Assembly: GCA_016584305.1 (NCBI GenBank)
Contig: JACEEZ010010078.1
Location: 37,501-101,500, forward strand
Direction of reading: 5' to 3'
DNA from: Chionoecetes opilio
Lineage: Eukaryota; Arthropoda; Malacostraca; Decapoda; Majidae
DNA: 64,000 bases
Shown piece after piece: positions 46,301 to 57,336 of the stretch (the stretch's first letter is position 1; each line of letters starts with the position of its first letter). The position numbers and the translations under genes were made by a program. A model generated the notes under the pieces. The model did no database searches. It was not told the origin of the DNA and saw only the letters and a list, made by a program, of their open reading frames with translations.

Positions 46301-47824
46301 CTTGCAGTGTCAAAGAACCGTGATGTGGGATATGTGCAAGGTCCTCTCCTACGAATTGGCAGCTGTTCCGCCTTCAATGTTCCACGCGATGGTTCGATGA
46401 GGAAGATCAACAAAGCAGATCTTGCCAAAAAGCTGGAAGCAAATACGGATGAAATTCTTGTCCTTCCTAGTCAGAATTTCCCCCACGTCATCGCAGTCTG
46501 CTGCATACCTCATTGATGGCATGGCAATGTGTCAGGCCCTGAACGAGAATCATTTAAAGACTTTCAATGATCTTGGAAAGGTGGTTCTGGACCGAATTTT
46601 GCGTCTTCTGAAGAACAGTGCCATGGATCCTTCCATTTGACGTTTTGACGTTGGTCTTGACCGGTACGACAGAGAACAGTCAATTAAGTCGACTGAACGA
46701 CACAGACGAGGAAGATGGATTCCGGATTTAACTACCAGATACAAGGGAACAGGGACGTCCGACTACAGGAACTTCCTCAAAAACCAGTACCAACAAGGCT
46801 AGTTAGCTTCATTCATCTGTCAGTACATTTGCGACAATGGAAAGATTCCTGCCTGCAGATAAATCGGTAGTACTGGTGGTGGATTTTAAGATGGAGAAGT
46901 GGTCAAAGTTTGAATGAAGTGGGTTGTGGGCAGTCTTGAGGGTTGTACAGCACACAAGAGGAGGGGGACACTCGTTGGTATTGCATGCAATCATGTTATC
47001 GAGAGACCCTCCAAGGATAATCATTCGGGGACGACACGGATGTCCTCGTTTGTTGGTGTATTTCTGGAGCAGGGGGGCACTGGCCGATGAAGTATATGCA
47101 TGCTGGGCACTCAGGGAAATTAGTCTCCAAAGGGAAAGATTCATACCTGTTCACCATATCAGTACCAAAACCGGCAAAGCAGCATGCAAGTCATTCCAGC
47201 CGGGCATGCCTGTCAGGATGTGACACGACAAGTGCTCTATACAGACTTGGAAAGCGAAAAGGCATATTCAGCTCTCACCAAAAATTGAGATGCCTTTCCC
47301 GGGCCTGGAAGCATTTCCCGGATGTGCCTACTTTCCTAGATACCGCAAGGCGATTTGTCCTTCTCATGCATGGTAAAAAAAATAAAAAAAATTTAGTTCA
47401 CTGAATGAGCCCTTTGTTTCGTAAATCGCCACCCCAACTGATAAGCCCCCATCCTTTCTGCCACCAACAGATGATGCCTTCGAAACATGTATGGGGGCCC
47501 AATACCAAGTAGCAGTGTGGTGTTTAGAGTCCCCAAACGCAAAACCTGAGACATGAACCCAGTTGGCCATGGTTGGCATTTTGAATGCAAAGGGTGAACT
47601 GCGTCAACAATGTACAAGAATGAATCGGCACCAGCAGAGGTTTGAGACCTAACTCATTTGTACTGCACTGACAAAGGTTGTCGCAGACAAAAAGCCGTGT
47701 GTCATTGCTGGACTTGAGGCACTGACATTTGTTCCTGTGGTGGAGAATGTGCGAATCGGCCGGAGATAAGTGAGGTGGCAAATGGAGATGAAGTCGGAGA
47801 TGATACGGACATGATGGTGTAAAT
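43375..47824 (+). pseudogene. large Cys-rich 'GCDT' family protein, near full length, frameshifted
   Basis: Blocks appear in order across several frames: SNTDLFAMDAKYHRIALAIR (43540), YDFVAWCTSK/FDSATSYESETHMGN (44145-44215, one shift), SRELIDDLSSLGHSIPYDEV (44330), AAIDNFDQNEQTIDGKNTTH (44500), GGMHL and MLTVPEVYAHASV...MLQGKQYA (45080-45230), GVGSPKFQHMSEGGFIVKRS and DQALEQSINREAKSKGGVIG (45680-45830), AYLIDGMAMCQALNENHLKT (46505), VGLDRYDREQSIKSTERHRR (46650), EEGDTRWYCMQ (46960), GDDTDVLVCWC (47030), SGCDTTSALYRLGKRKGIF (47215), PPTDDAFETCMGAQYQVAVW (47460) and a Cys-rich end (GTDICSCGGECANRPE). The family is widespread in aquatic animals as uncharacterised proteins. The EE.DTR / DDTDV / GCDT series resembles the acidic motifs of FEN/PIN-type nucleases and the tail a CXC-like zinc domain; that is inference. 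At least six frame lesions. Confidence 0.78.
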
Positions 47825-47840
47825 ACTTTTAAACCCAAGT

Positions 47841-48130
47841 AATCTTTGTAAGTGCCAAATAAAAAATTTTTAAGATATTCCAACATTCTCAATTTTTTAT
47901 GGGTTAAATGGGTTAAAAGGCCATGTTTTAATTAGAATCTGACTGTAAAAATCTTTTTCATAAAGTAGACATCCTAATAGTGTAAGTAATCTTTGTAAGT
48001 GCCCAAATAAAAAATTTTAAGATATTCAAAATTCTCAATTTTTTATGGGTTGAAAAGGGTTAAATGGCCATGTTTTAATTAGAATCGACTGTAAAACATC
48101 ATTTTTCATAAGGTAAACATCCTAACGAAT
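47841..48130. repeat. 152-bp tandem duplication downstream of the GCDT relic
   Basis: AAGTAATCTTTGTAAGTGCC through GCCATGTTTTAATTAGAATC occurs twice head to tail (47841-47990, 47993-48130). It looks like 3' UTR or terminal sequence, containing AATAAAAAATTTT in each copy. Confidence 0.8.
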
Positions 48131-48749
48131 CCAACAAAACCTCATTTGCCTTGTTCTAAAGTGTGGAGGGGTAAACTCCTTAAATATGGCCCTTTTTGGC
48201 CTCGGGCCACTCCACTATGTCTGGGACCAGGATTAGAGGGTGACCTGACATTGACCTGACTTGTCCTCGCCGACACAACTGCAACACCAGCAAGGTAATT
48301 CAGTCAGCCACAGGACACACACGCCGCGCACGTCTTGTCCCCACGTTGTACAATGACTCGCTGTCAAATAAACTACAAAGCCACGACGCCCTTTCTCCAT
48401 CCTTGTGTGTATAGACAGACTCCCCAAGATAGTACACCTCCCTCCCTCTCACCGCTCACACTCCTTCAAATAAAACTTTAACACGCTCTTTGTTTCACTA
48501 TTCCATTTATCAACAATACTCATTACAACGAAAGTTTCATCACCATTTTCTGCCTCCCTTCTATCATCTCCTTCCAACTGTTGTGTCAACTTGTGTGGCC
48601 CGAGACGAATGCGGGTTAAGGCGACATCTAATATGCGGGAGGTTTGTCTTTTCCATGGGTGCGGGGAGGAGTCTGAGCGGTAATGACCCATGGTGGGTGC
48701 ACGGAGAGCGTCGCCGAGTGAAGTATCCCAGGTGAAGCGGCAGACCTGA
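48131..48749. other. no gene recognised
   Basis: Moderately GC-rich DNA. A 122-codon minus-strand frame (48817-48449) has no family resemblance that I can see. Confidence 0.4.
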
Positions 48750-49062
48750 GATATCAAACATTTTACAATGGAGAGCAGCAGCGGGGGGTGGATGATGTTT
48801 ACATCTGACACGGCCATCTTGGCAGCAAAAATCGCTATCTTGTTGCCCCAGTTCTTGTTTTCTCTTAAACTCCAACCTTTTCTTAGTATTATGCATTACT
48901 GTTGATAACAGTTACACATTTGTGCTCAGTGGACTATTGCTCAACACAGATCACTCCAGACCCCTTTAGTAATACACCACCGGCTGTTCTGCATTCTCTG
49001 CCCGACCTCTCATTCGCTAATATGGCCGCATTAGACGCAGGGTGAACTTTGCATTCCTTTTT
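48750..49062. mobile_element. M9 repeat, copy b (reverse orientation)
   Basis: GATGTTTACATCTGACACGG, then CCATCTTGGCAGCAAAAATC and TAATATGGCCGCATTAGACG mirror 15830-16110. Confidence 0.7.
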
Positions 49063-50194
49063 AAGTACCACATAGTACTATTAAGTACCATAAGTACCAA
49101 CCATAGTACCACACACGTCCTTGTTAACCCTTTCACGTACAAATGACATCTTTGAGCGTCATCCGGTACGTGTAGGCCATACGTACAAATGACGTCTTTG
49201 AGCGTCATCCAAAAATATTTTAAAATATTTATTAAATCTTAAAAAGCGCGCGGTTGACGTGAGATTCACTTAAACGTTGGAGCGAATTACAATATATTAT
49301 ATTAAAATATATTTTGTATAATATAATATTGTATAATATTATATTATACAATATATTTATTAAAATGATGACAAGTTGATTTTTGGCATATTATTTTTTG
49401 CCGCAAGGTGTTATTTATTTATTTTTTTCACTTCTAACTCGAGGTTTTGTAAGTTATTTTCACGCTAGTGTATTTTTTTAACATTGTATGATATAGGAAA
49501 TTATCTTAGCTTAAAAACGAAACATAATTGAACTCGATACCTTTGATAGTTTAGTTTCTAGACGCGGTGGAAGTACAACTTTTTCCCGCGCGTGACATTT
49601 CGGGTGACAATGGGTTTACGCGAAACAACAAAAAGTGAATGACAATGGTGACGTGCAAGGGTTAATCACTTACAAAGGAGTATTTTGTGGTAAATAAGTA
49701 AGGATCGGCGGGTGTGTAAGGTCAGGTGCTACTTATTTCGAGGTGTTACTTATTTTATGCAACACCGGTTCAAAGGCCTGGCCTATGGCCTGGCCACCTG
49801 TAATATCAAGATCAAGATCAAGTATCGTTCGTAGGACAGAATACGTGTGGGAGAAAGCCGGACTAAAGGCTTCACCGACAGCATCTGCTGGGTGACTCCC
49901 AACTCAAGCTCAAGCTCGAGCTCCTCTCCTCTACGTAGTGTTGGTCGAAGCCACCACCCCGGGAGGTGGGTCACAAACCCTTGGCTGACACCAGGTACCC
50001 ATTCACTGCTGGGTGGACAGGGGCTTGGGGCATTTTCAGGATATTTTTTGGGGGAAAAAGGGAGTCTTATAAGCTGTAAAATACGGTAGGTACACCTCGC
50101 ACCGGTCTAAATAAGCATTTTTACAGTGTTTTCAATACCCGAGTTTCACGCTATGCCTTGGGAAGAAAGCAAGCACGTAACTCGAGAGGGTACT
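49063..50194. mobile_element. MITE family M6, copy c, split by a piggyBac-type MITE
   Basis: The left segment (to 49133, AGTACCACACACGTCC) and the right segment (from 49666, TCACTTACAAAGGAGTATTT) are contiguous in M6a in inverted orientation (8655-8725). The right terminus GTAACTCGAGAGGGTACTG ends at 50194 before TA. Confidence 0.8.
49138..49661. mobile_element. piggyBac-type MITE with TTAA target duplication
   Basis: CCCTTTCACGTACAAATGAC at the left and CCCTTGCACGTCACCATTGT (reverse complement) at the right, each bordered by TTAA (49134-49137, 49662-49665). The left end repeats GACATCTTTGAGCGTCATCC / GACGTCTTTGAGCGTCATCC. The paralogue M6a has a single TTAA at this site. TTAA plus a CCC start is diagnostic of piggyBac-like integration. 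524 bp, no ORF. Confidence 0.88.
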
Positions 50195-50678
50195 GTATTC
50201 CACTGAAAAACAGAGGAAGAGTATTTGAAGCATGTATAAGATTAGTTTTGCTGTATGGTTCTGAAAAATGGGCTTTGACGAAGAAGTTGGAGGATGTGTT
50301 GGTTGGGTGTGATCGGAGAATGTTTACATATATGACTGGGATCACATGGAGAGATGAAGTGTCCAGTGATTTGGTAGCAAAAAAACGTGGATTGAAGGAG
50401 CTGAGTACAGTGCTGAGTAAGGCGCTTAAGGTGGTTTGGGCACGTGAAGAGGAGAGAAGGTGGTGAGGCACTGGGGAGAGCTGTTAGGGTGGAAGTTCCA
50501 GGTCGCCGTACACCGGACAGGCCAAGGAAGACAAGGAGGTAGTGTGTTGAAGAGGATCTGGCAGCATTGGGCATTGAAGAAGTTGAGGCACCAGATAGAT
50601 AGTTGGAAGCGTATCATCGGCCGTCTAACCTCATAAAAATTATAGGAAAAACTGACGTTAAACAGAAAGAAGAATAAG
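50195..50678 (+). pseudogene. LINE-C reverse transcriptase carboxy end
   Basis: The frame from about 50200 reads NRGRVFEACIRLVLLYGSEK, WALTKKLEDVLVGCDRRMFT, YMTGITWRDEVSSDLVAKKR and GLKELSTVLSKALKVVW. After a shift it continues as a Pro/Arg-rich piece, EEDLAALGIEEVEAPDR and WKRIIGRLTS. This is the typical C-terminal region after the polymerase in RTE/CR1-like elements. The 3' tail AACAGAAAGAAGAATA is shared with 22390-22575. Confidence 0.84.
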
Positions 50679-50989
50679 GTTGAAACGGTAAATTTTCATT
50701 GACAACCACAATTTCAAGGCCGAAACTTAAGTTTCCCTGAATTGTTTTGAGACGTTTTGAATGATTCTTGCACTCGTTTTTGTCGGAAATCAATGTTTGT
50801 TTACAGGTGTAGGGGGTGCCCACCCCTCCCGGCAAACCTAGCTCCACTTCGCACTTCCATAGGATTGATCATTTCTTTTTTTCTTGATGTCATCTGTTAC
50901 TAAATCTAACCCCACCTCTAACCTAACCTAATCTGATTTAACCTAACTTAACTGTTTCTGACCGAAATAACGGTAGATTTACGGTAGTA
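50679..50989. other. no gene; CCTAACC words
   Basis: AACCTAACCTAATC at about 50920-50950 belongs to the scattered TTAGG-like tracts. Confidence 0.45.
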
Positions 50990-52910
50990 CAGGGAGGTCC
51001 CGAAGATACGAGCAGTTAGGTTCCACCTGGCATACTCATAAAGCGAAATCTCGCATAACGAAACACATAACTAATGGTAAAATATAGGTTTGGTTCCAGG
51101 ATCTCATCAATTATAAAAAAAGAAAAAAAAAAGAAAAAAAAAAAAAATTCAAGCTAAAATAAACTAGAGCAAACGCAACAAACACACAGGGTCTATATTA
51201 CCCACACTGTACTACCTATTCTGTAGTAAAAGCATTCTGAAAGAGAAAATAGCACACAAAATAACATAACTGCACATTAATTAAACATAAAACATGCATA
51301 ACACTCACAAGTGGTAATGTTGTGTGGGGAGACAGGAAGCTGGCAAGTAGCCAGCTGAGAGTCCCTGTTTTCTCTCTCCGAGGCTCGAGAGAAAACGGGG
51401 GTGACTGTGTTTGCAGGGATGACTGGGTTAGAGTTCTTCCTCCTCCCCTTGATCACTTGGGGAAGAGAAAAGATCCTCGGTGCTGCCGCGTGATGCAATA
51501 GACTCGAGAAGGTAGGGTAGGTAAAGCCCCCTTCACACATTCCATAATCGAACCACGAAAGCGCCAACAATGCAGTGCGCAGTGCCGTCATGGTCCTGGT
51601 TATGGGTCCATCGTGACCGATCGTGACGCGCTCGGCCGAGGCCACGAAAAGTTAGTGTGTGCATGAAAAAATCGGGAAGCTCCCCGATTTTCGTACCCAA
51701 CGCAGCGGTATCGTAAGTCTATCGTGACGCTATCGTTATCTATGTAGCAGCTTCGTGACACTATCGTGATCGTCGTATGTTTATCGTGACGATAAGAAAT
51801 AGTTACGCGCTCCTTCATCCCTGCCTTCCCCCCCTTTTTTGCACCCCCTTCCGCCTTCCCCCCGCTTTCTCATTAACCACCACCCACCCCCGACTCCACT
51901 CCCCCTACTCCCACCACCACGTGATAACACTCCCCCCTCGACTACCTTCCCCCTACTCCCACCACCACATGGTGACACTCCCCCCTCGACTACCTTCCCC
52001 CTACTCCCACCACCACGTGATGACACTCCCTCCGTGACTCCCTACCCACTACTCCCATCAGCACGTGGTAACACCCCCACCAACACCACGCCTTCTCCAC
52101 CCCCCCTGTTTCCCCACCAACACCAACACCCCCTACCCCGTTTCCCCCCATTCCCCATCACCAACACAACCCTGTTTCTCCCACTTTCATCTCTTATAGT
52201 CCCCCTTCCTTCTCCATCACCATGGCAACCCACGTGTGGGGCTAGCTCTTGACGCTATCGTGGTACGTTCATGGCACCGTCATGGCACTATCGTTGTTAT
52301 CGTAGCCCTATCATGACGACAAAATGACCGTTTATTTTCCATTCGTGACATAGTCTTACAGCTGTCATGACTCCATCGTGACCATCTTACGACCGTCATG
52401 ACACATACGTACAGGCAGCGTGACATTGTTGTGAGGCTATCGTGGTCTGCGTTTTTCGTGGTTAAATTTCACGATAGCGTCAATAATCAAATGGTGGCGC
52501 TATCGTGGTTCGATTATGGAATGTGTGAAGGGAGCTTAAGGACAAGGGAGGGGTGCGCAGACCTCTTCCACTGCCCACAAACTCGTCTCTGTGCATCTGA
52601 ATCATTGTACATTGCCCAGGATGTGAATTTTTGTAGGCCACATTGTTGTACCGAGCCACCAGAATTATCATATTTTCAGATTGATTATCGTACAACCTTA
52701 GGTAAAATCATATAGTCAGTAAATGACTTTATAATTTTAGCAAATAACTTTTAATTTACTTTAGTAAATAACTTGGTAATTTTACTCACCCCAGTTTGAA
52801 TGTCGTAGCATTGGATTTTCGATCTCGTATATTGAAAATAGACCCTAATTTACACATCTCGTATCATCGGATTCTCGTATACCGAATGCTCGTATAACGG
52901 GACCTCCCTG
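50990..52910. mobile_element. MITE family M2, copy d (reverse), split by M3
   Basis: CAGGGAGGTCCCGAAGATAC at the left, ATAACGGGACCTCCCTG at the right, TA outside both. The interior equals M2b inverted once 51525-52536 is removed. Confidence 0.88.
51525..52536. mobile_element. M3: 1-kb MITE with TAA duplication (PIF/Harbinger type)
   Basis: AGCCCCCTTCACACATTCCA and the inverse (AGCTCCCTTCACACATTCCA read from 52536) form termini of about 40 bp, bordered by TAA (51522-51524, 52537-52539). The uninterrupted site is GGTAGGTAAGGGACAAGG. The interior has CGTGAC/TATCGTGA words over 51690-51790 and 52250-52480, a small hairpin AAATCGGGAAGCTCCCCGAT at 51668, and a CTCCCACCACCACGTGATGA minisatellite (51900-52080). 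No ORF of transposase type. Confidence 0.82.
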
Positions 52911-54328
52911 TACATGTAACGCCATTATTATTCAATTGCGCAATGGGAAATGGGTTTCTAAAGCCTCAGAATAAAGAAATCTACACGATAATGTAGGTAA
53001 GAAATCCTAGGACTTTTAAAAGCCCATAACCGAAATAAGGTAAAAATTTACCTACTTTATTATTATTGCAAGATTTTCAGACAAGTTCAATTTTTTTCAC
53101 TTAATATGTGATGCTTTTCCTAATGGAGATTGTTTTTTCCTGTGCAAACCTCAAAATAGTCATTTTTGCAATTCAAAAAAGCTATGCCAAATTTATAAAA
53201 ATACACTATTGAGACATTTTGACTGGAAAAAACACTGGTTCTACTGCAGTTTAAAGTATTACAAGGCACGCAGCCGTCAGCACGTATTAGTGTCATCAGC
53301 TTGTAGCTCTGACCATTTGCAGTATTTCTAACCAATACATCAGTCGTCAGAAATTAATAATAACGTCGCAAAAGAAATTTTAAGATATAAAAGTAATTTC
53401 TGCCTTACTTCCGACTCATGAAGCTTGAAATGATGACTCATTTCAAGCCGAAATGCATTTGTTGGTTTGTTGGTGTCATGGGCACAGTGATCGCATAGGC
53501 CTACTCACGTGACCATTTTCAGCCAATGAAAACGATTCTATTATGACGTATAATTTTTGGCCAATGCCAAGACACAACGTGTTTGTAGACTTGGCAGGAC
53601 ACCTTGCCCCAAAGATTGCTGTCAGTCTTGCAATGGCTGCCGTTCAGGTAACTTGCTAATGGGGTGATGGTGTTGTTGTTTTAACAGATGCCTGTGTTGC
53701 TTTTGGAGGAAGTAGCGACCTTGAAACACGCCCAGGACCCTCTACTTCCGATTACAGTATTTTACTTGAACTTGAGTAAAAAATAGGTAAGGTTAGGTTA
53801 GGTAACTAATGGGTAGGGTTGGTTAGTGTATTAGCGGAGTAGGTTTAGGGGGAGCTGCGCCCCCATTTCAGGTAATTTATTACGCAATTTCAGTTCTTCC
53901 CTACTTAAGATAAATTTTTCCAAAATTTCGGGAAATTTACCATAACTTATGAATCCTTCATTGTAGGGAATTATCCCTGATTATAGAGATATTACCTTAA
54001 CTTCTATGATATTACTCTAAAATTCTAGGGTAATATCCCTAATTTCCGGGAAGCCCAAATGTATAGTCTATTTTCATTTCCCCACCCTAAAACCCCGCTT
54101 TCCCACAAGGTCCCCAGGTTTGTTGGGCATAGGGAAAGAGAAAAAAGATAGGGAGTAATGCTTTAAACTGCAGTTTTACCAAAACACTCCATTTGTGAAA
54201 GCATCAAATAATAACCTAATCAATCCATTAAACTAACTTAACCTAACCCTCAAACTAACCTAACCTAACCTATGAATTTGTTTATGTTTGCACAACATTT
54301 CGTTGTTACTTTCAAACTCGTTCTGACG
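52911..54328. other. intron 1 DNA of the DCAF10-like gene; dispersed repeat family, no gene
   Basis: 53100-53300 and 54050-54180 recur partly at 57110-57180 and 57640-57730 (for example GGTTCTACTGCAGTTTA...TTACAAGGCACG; CCCCAGG(T/C)TTGTTGG). TAGGTTAGG words occur at 53788-53815 and AACCTAACC at 54230-54275. No coding similarity. Confidence 0.5.
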
Positions 54329-55778
54329 GTAAAATTATAGTCTTTTCCCGCCCTTAATAGTGATTTGTATTCTCTCCAGACCTTCACAGATCCCTTCAGA
54401 TACCTCTAAAACGTAATTATAAAGTGGGGGAGAGATGCTCCCTTCAACCCCCCCTCCCCCCCTAAATTACCACCCTGGACCATCGAAAACTAACCTAACC
54501 TCACTATAACCTAACCTGACTTTGCCAATAACCACCTAGCGAGACCTAAGGGCGGGATCGGACAAGAATTTTACCAGGTTAGGTTATATTGAGGTTAGCT
54601 TAGTCATTATTTTTTGGGGGGTCTCGCTTGGAGCTTATTGGTGAGGTTAGGTTATAGTAAGGTTAGGTTAGTAATAGTAACGGTAAATTTCCAGATGAAC
54701 ACCAAGCTTCCTTTGGTGGACGAAACTATTTTTTCCTGGTAAGTTTTGATGTTTTGAATTACTCTGCCAACCATTTCTGTTGCAAATTTTTTTTTCTTTT
54801 TTTTCAACTAAAATGACAAAAAAATTGAAGCTAACCGAACCTATACCTAACCTAACCTAACCTTTACCTAACATAACCTAACCTAACCTTTACCCTATAG
54901 CTAACCTAACCTAACCTTTACCTAACTTTTTTTTTAAATAGAAATATAACAAATTTAGAAAAATTGCGACAGAAACGGTTAGCAGATTAATTCAAAACAC
55001 ATCAAAACTCACCAGAAAAAAATGGTTTCGTCCACCAAAATGAATTCGGTGTTCATCTGGAATAATACCATTCTATTTTTTAGGATTCCAGGAGGGTCGT
55101 TTATGGGGGGAGGGGGGTGAATCGGTGAAGGGGGCATCTCTCCCCCACTTTATAATTACGTTATAGAGGTATCTGAGGTCTAGAGGGAAAAAAACAATGG
55201 TTATAATGGACGAGGACTTCGCAGTCGTTTTCAGAGACACCGCCTATTTTTTCCTGGCCTACAATAGGTGCTTTTTCTAATGGAGATAGTTTTATTTTGA
55301 GCAAACCAATCTAGTTTAAAAAAAAAAAAAAAAAAATCATCACCAATTTTTATGGTACCGTTTCCATTAAAAACACTTGTCTCCATCAGAAAAAGCACTA
55401 AAACTTTGCCGGGAAAAATTTGTCAGGGTCTTATAGGTTTTAATGAAACCTATAAGGTTAGGTTAGGTATACTTTGTGGGTAAGATTAGGTTTGGTTTCA
55501 TTAAAACCTATAAGACCCCGACTAATTTATCCAGGCCAAGTTTTAGTGCTTTTTCTGATGGAGATAAGTGTTTTTAATGGAAACGGTACCATAAAATTCG
55601 GTGATGATTTCTATTTTTATTTTTATGGGTTTGCGCAAAATAAAACTATCTCCATTAGAAAAAGCACCTATTGTAGGCCAGGAAAAAATAGTCAGTGTCT
55701 CTGAAAACGACCGCGAAGTCCTCGTCCATTATTACCAAAACAATAATAAGGGCGGGAAAAGACTAGAATTTTACCATA
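54329..55778. repeat. cluster of nested hairpins in intron 1
   Basis: The outermost arms are 54329-54360 and 55748-55778 (TCTTTTCCCGCCCTTA and inverse). Within: arms 54378-54480 / 55082-55185; 54490-54560 / 54600-54680 (CCTAA versus TTAGG tracts); 54691-54800 / 54945-55060; and arms 55204-55450 / 55494-55731 with a 43-bp loop. Each pair shows high but imperfect complementarity. The cluster ends about 80 bp from the exon 1 donor. Confidence 0.85.
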
Positions 55779-55857
55779 ATGCCATTGAAACTGCATAATA
55801 TTATTTACTTTGGTAACCAGAAATATTTGTTATTACGTAAAAGTTATATTCACTTAC

Positions 55858-56084
55858 CCGTCAGGTGAAAACTCCAAATTAAACACTCCACCGTGGCCGA
55901 TGTAGCCTGTCTTGGGGTCGTTATCGCGGGGATCCCAGGAGAAACAGGGGACCATGGAAGAGTAAAGGGAACACCTGATGTCAGACTCCCAGCCTAGGGT
56001 CGCCCTCAGCCCAGACTCGCGCCTCCTCAACTCATGTTCGGGGAAGCAACTGCCATACACCCTCCCAGACTTCACTTTAGGCAT
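55858..56084 (-). CDS. DCAF10: DCAF10-like coding exon 1 (start codon exon)
   Basis: The exon encodes the N-terminus, starting MPKVKSGRVYG and ending GVFNLEFSPDG, where the first WD40 strand begins. The ATG at 56084-56082 is preceded four codons upstream by an in-frame TGA (AAA, GAA, ACT, then TGA), so this is the first possible start in frame unless an upstream splice exists. The donor is GTAAGTG (55857-55851) after the second base of a Gly codon. The Arg-rich HELRRRESGLR stretch and SLYSSMVP resemble the region before the propeller in vertebrate DCAF10, which carries a longer low-complexity N-terminus that is absent here. A 71-codon upstream ORF (56287-56072, minus) overlaps the start in another frame and could dampen translation if it lies in the mRNA. 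Confidence 0.88.
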
Positions 56085-56300
56085 TTTTTCAGTTCAGGGC
56101 TGCGACTCTTTGTCTTCTCCGGTGTCAGGGGCGTCTTGGTTGCCAGGGTGGGGAAGGTAAGGCGTCCACACAGGCATGAAAGACACTCGAGTCGACACAC
56201 CGCCAGCTGAGGCAAGGTTAACTTCTCCGCTGGACCGCTGGTGCCACAAAAACTTTCCAGACTGCCACCCAAATAAACATTTGCCACTGAAAACTGGAAT
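56085..56300 (-). promoter_or_regulatory. probable 5' UTR/promoter-proximal region of the DCAF10-like gene
   Basis: This stretch, immediately upstream of the start codon on the minus strand, is GC-richer than its surroundings and is not recognisably part of a repeat elsewhere in the window. It contains the 71-codon upstream ORF 56287-56072 (starts MANVYLGGSLE), which overlaps the main start in a different frame. I see no convincing TATA box and cannot place the transcription start. The call rests on position only. Confidence 0.35.
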
Positions 56301-57336
56301 CAAGCGGGTAAATAAAGGAAACCACTGTAAACTTTCTCAATTTTACATTATGATATATCGGGGGAAAATAAATGATAATATTACAGTTATTAATGAAATC
56401 ATAATGTGACGTCTTTTCAGCACATTAATCACATGTTCATTATATAGATGCAAGAAATGTGTTATTTGCTTCATAATATTTTTGTTTCTCAGATTTATCA
56501 ATGTAAAGTCGTTATTCGTTACATTAAAACAATGTACCAATGGGGTACCTGCGAACCAATGCACCGTAATTATTTTAACTCATATAACGTATCACTATCA
56601 CCACTCCATTAGTTCATGGTATAGTTTTCATCTTTGTATATGAAAGGATAGTTTCTACATTTATAATGGAATGTAGCGAGAAAAAGTATATGCATTGTGC
56701 AATATTATCTCAGCAGAAGCACGGAGATCCTGGCGTTAGGGACGTAAACAAACCTTGTCGAGCGGAATCATTGCCTGAACCCGTGATAGTGAGTACTCAG
56801 CAGTCACGGGGGCGAATAAGGTCGAATATATCATCAGAACCCTTCATCAACTTAAAAAAAAACCAGGATGTAAGTTGGTACAGTAACATTTAGCAAGGCG
56901 TTCAGGCATACAGTGGTCCATGGGGATTATGGTACGGTTTATGGAGTTGTCGCCGATAGGAATTTTCACCGAAAAACCAACTAAGAACTGTCGCCGACGC
57001 GGAAATTTTCGGCGATAGTTCCACTTGGAATAGATTAAAAGGAAGAATAAAGGGTGAAATTTTGGTTGTGGGCATTAACCTATTTCGGAGACAAAAAAAA
57101 ATCTGATTAATTTGGTTCTACTGCAGTTTATTACATTACAAGGCACGTAGTTATAACCGTCCTCAACTTGTAGAGGGAATACTTTGGAACTCATCCTTCC
57201 GGCTTTGACTGAAATGAACTACCGCACTGTATTGTATGCTTATTGTACTTCACATCTGTAAAGGTTCCAGCGTGCGCTCAGCCTTGGTTAACCCACACGG
57301 CCGCTATGAAATATGAGGTGCCTCAAAAAATTCTGA
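56301..57336. other. 5' flank of the DCAF10-like gene; no other gene seen
   Basis: AT-rich DNA. A 75-codon plus-strand frame at 56666-56893 (starts MECSEKKYMHCAI) has no recognised relative. TCGCCGATAGG / CGGCGATAG inverted words lie at about 56950-57015. Confidence 0.4.

Noticed and set aside
48449..48817. 122-codon minus-strand frame as a host gene
   Set aside because: Its start lies in the M9 repeat and no family features are seen; left as unassigned.
53571..53655. Possible short host exon ending in CAG/GTAACT
   Set aside because: The peptide is short and Cys-rich by chance; the acceptor is weak and the surrounding sequence is part of a dispersed repeat.
55474..55798. Plus-strand frames across the hairpin next to exon 1
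   Set aside because: They lie in the inverted arm and loop; codon content is random.
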